Assembly (NCBI GenBank): GCA_963714205.1
Contig: CAVQNQ010000002.1
Span: forward strand, 682,001 to 746,000
Source of the DNA: CAVQNQ01 sp963714205
GTDB taxonomy: Bacteria; Acidobacteriota; Terriglobia; Bryobacterales; Bryobacteraceae
Direction of reading: 5' to 3'
Length of the DNA: 64,000 nucleotides
How positions within the stretch are numbered: the stretch's first letter is position 1; each line of letters begins with the position of its first letter. The notes below the pieces were generated by a model. It was not told the origin of the DNA and made no database searches. It was given only the letters and a program-made list of their open reading frames with translations. Shown piece by piece: positions 62,235-64,000 of this stretch. A program made the translations under genes and the position numbers.

Positions 62235-62461
62235 TTTTCGTTTCTCCTTATATGGGTGATGAACTGCTTCATCTGGTTGAATGATAGCGAACCCGACATG
62301 AATGCCCGCTTAAGCCGCTATTAAAATCGTTTCATGTACGGATCACCCGGCCTGCCACGATTTTTCGATCGAATAAGTTCTGTGTTTTCAGATAATTCGA
62401 GGAGCTCTCCGGGTACCCAGGCGGGGAGCCGGAGGGGGCCGGCTGGTAAATTGAAACCGGA

Positions 62462-62671
62462 ATGAAGAAGCCGGATATCGCCAAACGCATGGCGCGGCGG
62501 ACGGGCGTGAGCGAGGCGGAGGCGGCCGACTGCCTGGACCGCGTGGTGCACCAGATCCTCTCCAATCTGCGGCAGGGCCGCGATGCCCGCCTGAGCGGTC
62601 TGGGCATTTTCCGTCACGGGCCGGATGGCGGCGTGGTGTTCGAGCGCGAGGGGGACCGGCGGCGTGGGTGA
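62462..62671 (+). CDS. HU-like DNA-binding domain protein
   Basis: 69 aa. KKPDIAKRMARRTGVSEAEAADCLDRVVHQILSNL is the HU/IHF N-terminal helix pair and RLSGLGIFRH the following beta turn (compare VEIRGFGxF in HU). It stops just after the arm begins, shorter than the usual 90-residue HU. Its stop overlaps the GTG start of the TIR gene by 8 bases. A GGGGG run lies 20 bases before the stop, and dropping one base there would fuse both genes into one HU-HU-TIR protein of about 260 aa; which arrangement is correct cannot be told from the sequence. Confidence 0.7.
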   Translation: MKKPDIAKRMARRTGVSEAEAADCLDRVVHQILSNLRQGRDARLSGLGIFRHGPDGGVVFEREGDRRRG

Positions 62672-63245
62672 AGCGCTTTCGACCGACGAACTGGCGCAGG
62701 TGGTGATCCGCGGCCTGGGATCGGGAAAGACCGTGGAGATCGAGGGGCTGGGGACGTTCCACCCCGATACGGCGCGGGGATTCCGCTTCGACCCCTGGAC
62801 GCAGCCGCAGGTATTCATCGCGCACGTTAGGGAAGACGCGGCGGCGGCCGAGCGGCTCTCGCGGAACCTGGAGGAGGCCGGCTTCAACCCGTGGACCGAC
62901 GCGCGCAAGCTGCTGCCGGGGCAGAACTGGCCGAGAGCCATCGAAAACGCCATCGAGAATTCGGATTTTTTCGTAGCCTGCTTCTCGACCCACGCGGTGA
63001 ACAAGAAGGGTGGGTTCCAGTCGGAACTCCGGTACGGGCTGGATTGCGCGCGGCGGGTGCCGCTCGACGAGATCTTCGTCTTGCCGGCGCGGCTGGATGC
63101 GTGCCGGATGCCGCCCTCGATCCAGCGCGAGCTGCAATACATCGACCTGTTTCCCAACTGGGCGCGGGGAGCGCGGCGGATGGTGGCGGCGATGCGGCGG
63201 GAGCTGGCGCGGCGCGCGCGGAGGACGGTGCCGGCACGGGGCTGA
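62664..63245 (+). CDS. HU-like and TIR domain protein
   Basis: 193 aa from GTG 62664, overlapping the HU-like gene. Residues 4-45 repeat the second half of HU (LAQVVIRGLGSGKTVEIEGLGTFHP). From about 50 a TIR domain begins: QVFIAHVREDAAAAERLSRNL, GFNPWTDARKLLPGQNWPRAIENAIENSDFFVAC and GFQSELRYGL, where the Glu of SEL is in the position of the catalytic Glu of TIR NADases. No transmembrane segment. TIR enzymes degrade NAD in several antiphage systems. A HU-TIR combination would couple DNA binding to this activity; that is inference. Confidence 0.8.
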   Translation: MGEALSTDELAQVVIRGLGSGKTVEIEGLGTFHPDTARGFRFDPWTQPQVFIAHVREDAAAAERLSRNLEEAGFNPWTDARKLLPGQNWPRAIENAIENSDFFVACFSTHAVNKKGGFQSELRYGLDCARRVPLDEIFVLPARLDACRMPPSIQRELQYIDLFPNWARGARRMVAAMRRELARRARRTVPARG

Positions 63246-63310
63246 ACGTCCGCAACATAACAGCGCAACCCGTTTCTGTGCGGTACCCTCCTAGACAGAA
63301 AGGAAATCTC

Positions 63311-64000
63311 ATGTCTCTTCGGCCTGTGAAGCGCGTCATCTCATCGAAGCCCACCCTGGAAGGCGCGGGAGTGCACCTGCGGCGTGCGTTCGGCTTCGGC
63401 AACACGACCGATTTCGATCCGTTCCTGCTCCTGGACGATTTTCGAAACGACGTTCCGGCCGATTACTTGGCCGGTTTTCCCTGGCACCCGCATCGTGGGA
63501 TCGAGACCATCACCTACGTCCTCACCGGAACCGTGGAGCACGGCGACAGCATGGGGAATAGCGGCACCATCGCGGCGGGGGATGTGCAATGGATGACGGC
63601 TGGCCGCGGAATCATCCACCAGGAAATGCCGAAGGGCGATCCGGCCGGGCGCATGCATGGCTTCCAGTTGTGGGCCAATCTTCCGGCTGCGCTCAAAATG
63701 ACGACGCCGCACTACCAGGAGGTGAAGGCCGGCGATATCCCGGTGGTGAAGGACGACGACGGCACGGAGGTGCGCATCGTCTGCGGGGAGTTCTGGGGGA
63801 AGAAGGGGCCGGTGGACGAGATCGCCGCCGATCCGATGTACCTGGATGTGACGGTGCCGCCGGGGCGCAGGAAAGTTCTTCCGGTCGAGACGACGCGCCA
63901 CGCCTTTGCCTATGTGTTCGGGGGCGCCGGGAAGTTCTCGAACGCCTCCGGGCCGCTGGCGGTGCCCACCGAGCCGGTGGGCTGGGCGGACACCACGCCT
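63311..64000 (+). CDS. Pirin family protein (3' partial)
   Basis: The frame runs from ATG 63311 (AGAAAGGAAATCTC just upstream) to the window end, 230 codons so far, most of the pirin family's usual 280-300. RRAFGFGNTTDFDPFLLLDDF, FPWHPHRGIETITYVLTG, VEHGDSMGN, GDVQWMTAGRGIIHQEMP and HGFQLWANLP give the cupin metal site with His at HPHRG, His/Glu at HQEMP. Pirins are Fe-binding bicupins with quercetinase or regulatory roles. It is downstream of the TIR gene by 65 bases in the same direction. Confidence 0.93.
   Translation, partial: MSLRPVKRVISSKPTLEGAGVHLRRAFGFGNTTDFDPFLLLDDFRNDVPADYLAGFPWHPHRGIETITYVLTGTVEHGDSMGNSGTIAAGDVQWMTAGRGIIHQEMPKGDPAGRMHGFQLWANLPAALKMTTPHYQEVKAGDIPVVKDDDGTEVRIVCGEFWGKKGPVDEIAADPMYLDVTVPPGRRKVLPVETTRHAFAYVFGGAGKFSNASGPLAVPTEPVGWADTTP

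Overview
This window is GC-rich bacterial chromosome, most likely from an Acidobacteriota of the Bryobacter/Solibacter type. That placement is an inference from gene content: a very large TonB-dependent receptor with an N-terminal carboxypeptidase-regulatory-like domain, an exported protein with the N-terminal repeat module common in Solibacter-type proteins, a DUF5666 protein, futalosine-pathway menaquinone genes and many kinase/PP2C regulators. No rRNA, tRNA, CRISPR array or complete mobile element was seen.

Left part (1-22988): a type VI secretion (T6SS) locus. At the edge are the C-terminal end of a protein with a HSSF...SGHY motif and a 339-aa protein resembling the Stv putative-adhesin domain. 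A 1631-aa Ser/Thr kinase with TPR-like, membrane, PEGA and lectin-like parts lies on the minus strand. Facing away from it is an accessory block: a TssB-TssC fusion lacking the TssC C-terminal part, a PAAR spike tip and a HemK-like methyltransferase. The core follows in one direction: tssB, tssC, hcp, tagJ, tssA, tssE, tssF, tssG, clpV, vgrG. clpV is split by eight single-base insertions whose removal restores an 891-codon ORF. TssJ, TssK, TssL and TssM are not encoded in the window.

Middle (22985-49470): mostly housekeeping and regulatory genes in small units. These include a Tat-exported TIM-barrel protein, a glycerophosphodiesterase, mqnP-mqnE (futalosine menaquinone pathway), a PP2C phosphatase, a Crp/Fnr regulator, a YVTN-propeller phosphoesterase with a Crp/Fnr-type palindrome upstream, a PHP phosphoesterase, YgfZ, a sugar isomerase-epimerase pair, an MDR oxidoreductase, a response regulator, an ACT-domain protein, a TgpA-like transglutaminase, a VOC protein, flbD-motA-motB, a SDR-aroK-glycerate kinase unit, a LON-domain protein, a TonB-like protein and a HAD hydrolase.

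Right part (49556-64000): the conserved unit rpmH-rnpA-yidD-yidC-jag-mnmE on the minus strand, in which rnpA has no ATG/GTG/TTG start. Next come an exported BNR-repeat protein, a highly structured intergenic element (candidate small RNA), an Rrf2 regulator, an exported propeller protein, the TonB-dependent receptor, a DUF5666 protein, a 49-aa lysine-rich exported peptide, an HU-like/HU-TIR gene pair (candidate defence module), and the start of a pirin gene running off the window.

The least ordinary items are the T6SS locus (truncated sheath fusion, linked methyltransferase, frameshifted clpV, absent membrane-complex genes), the HU/HU-TIR pair, the rnpA start and the structured element at 55091-55254.
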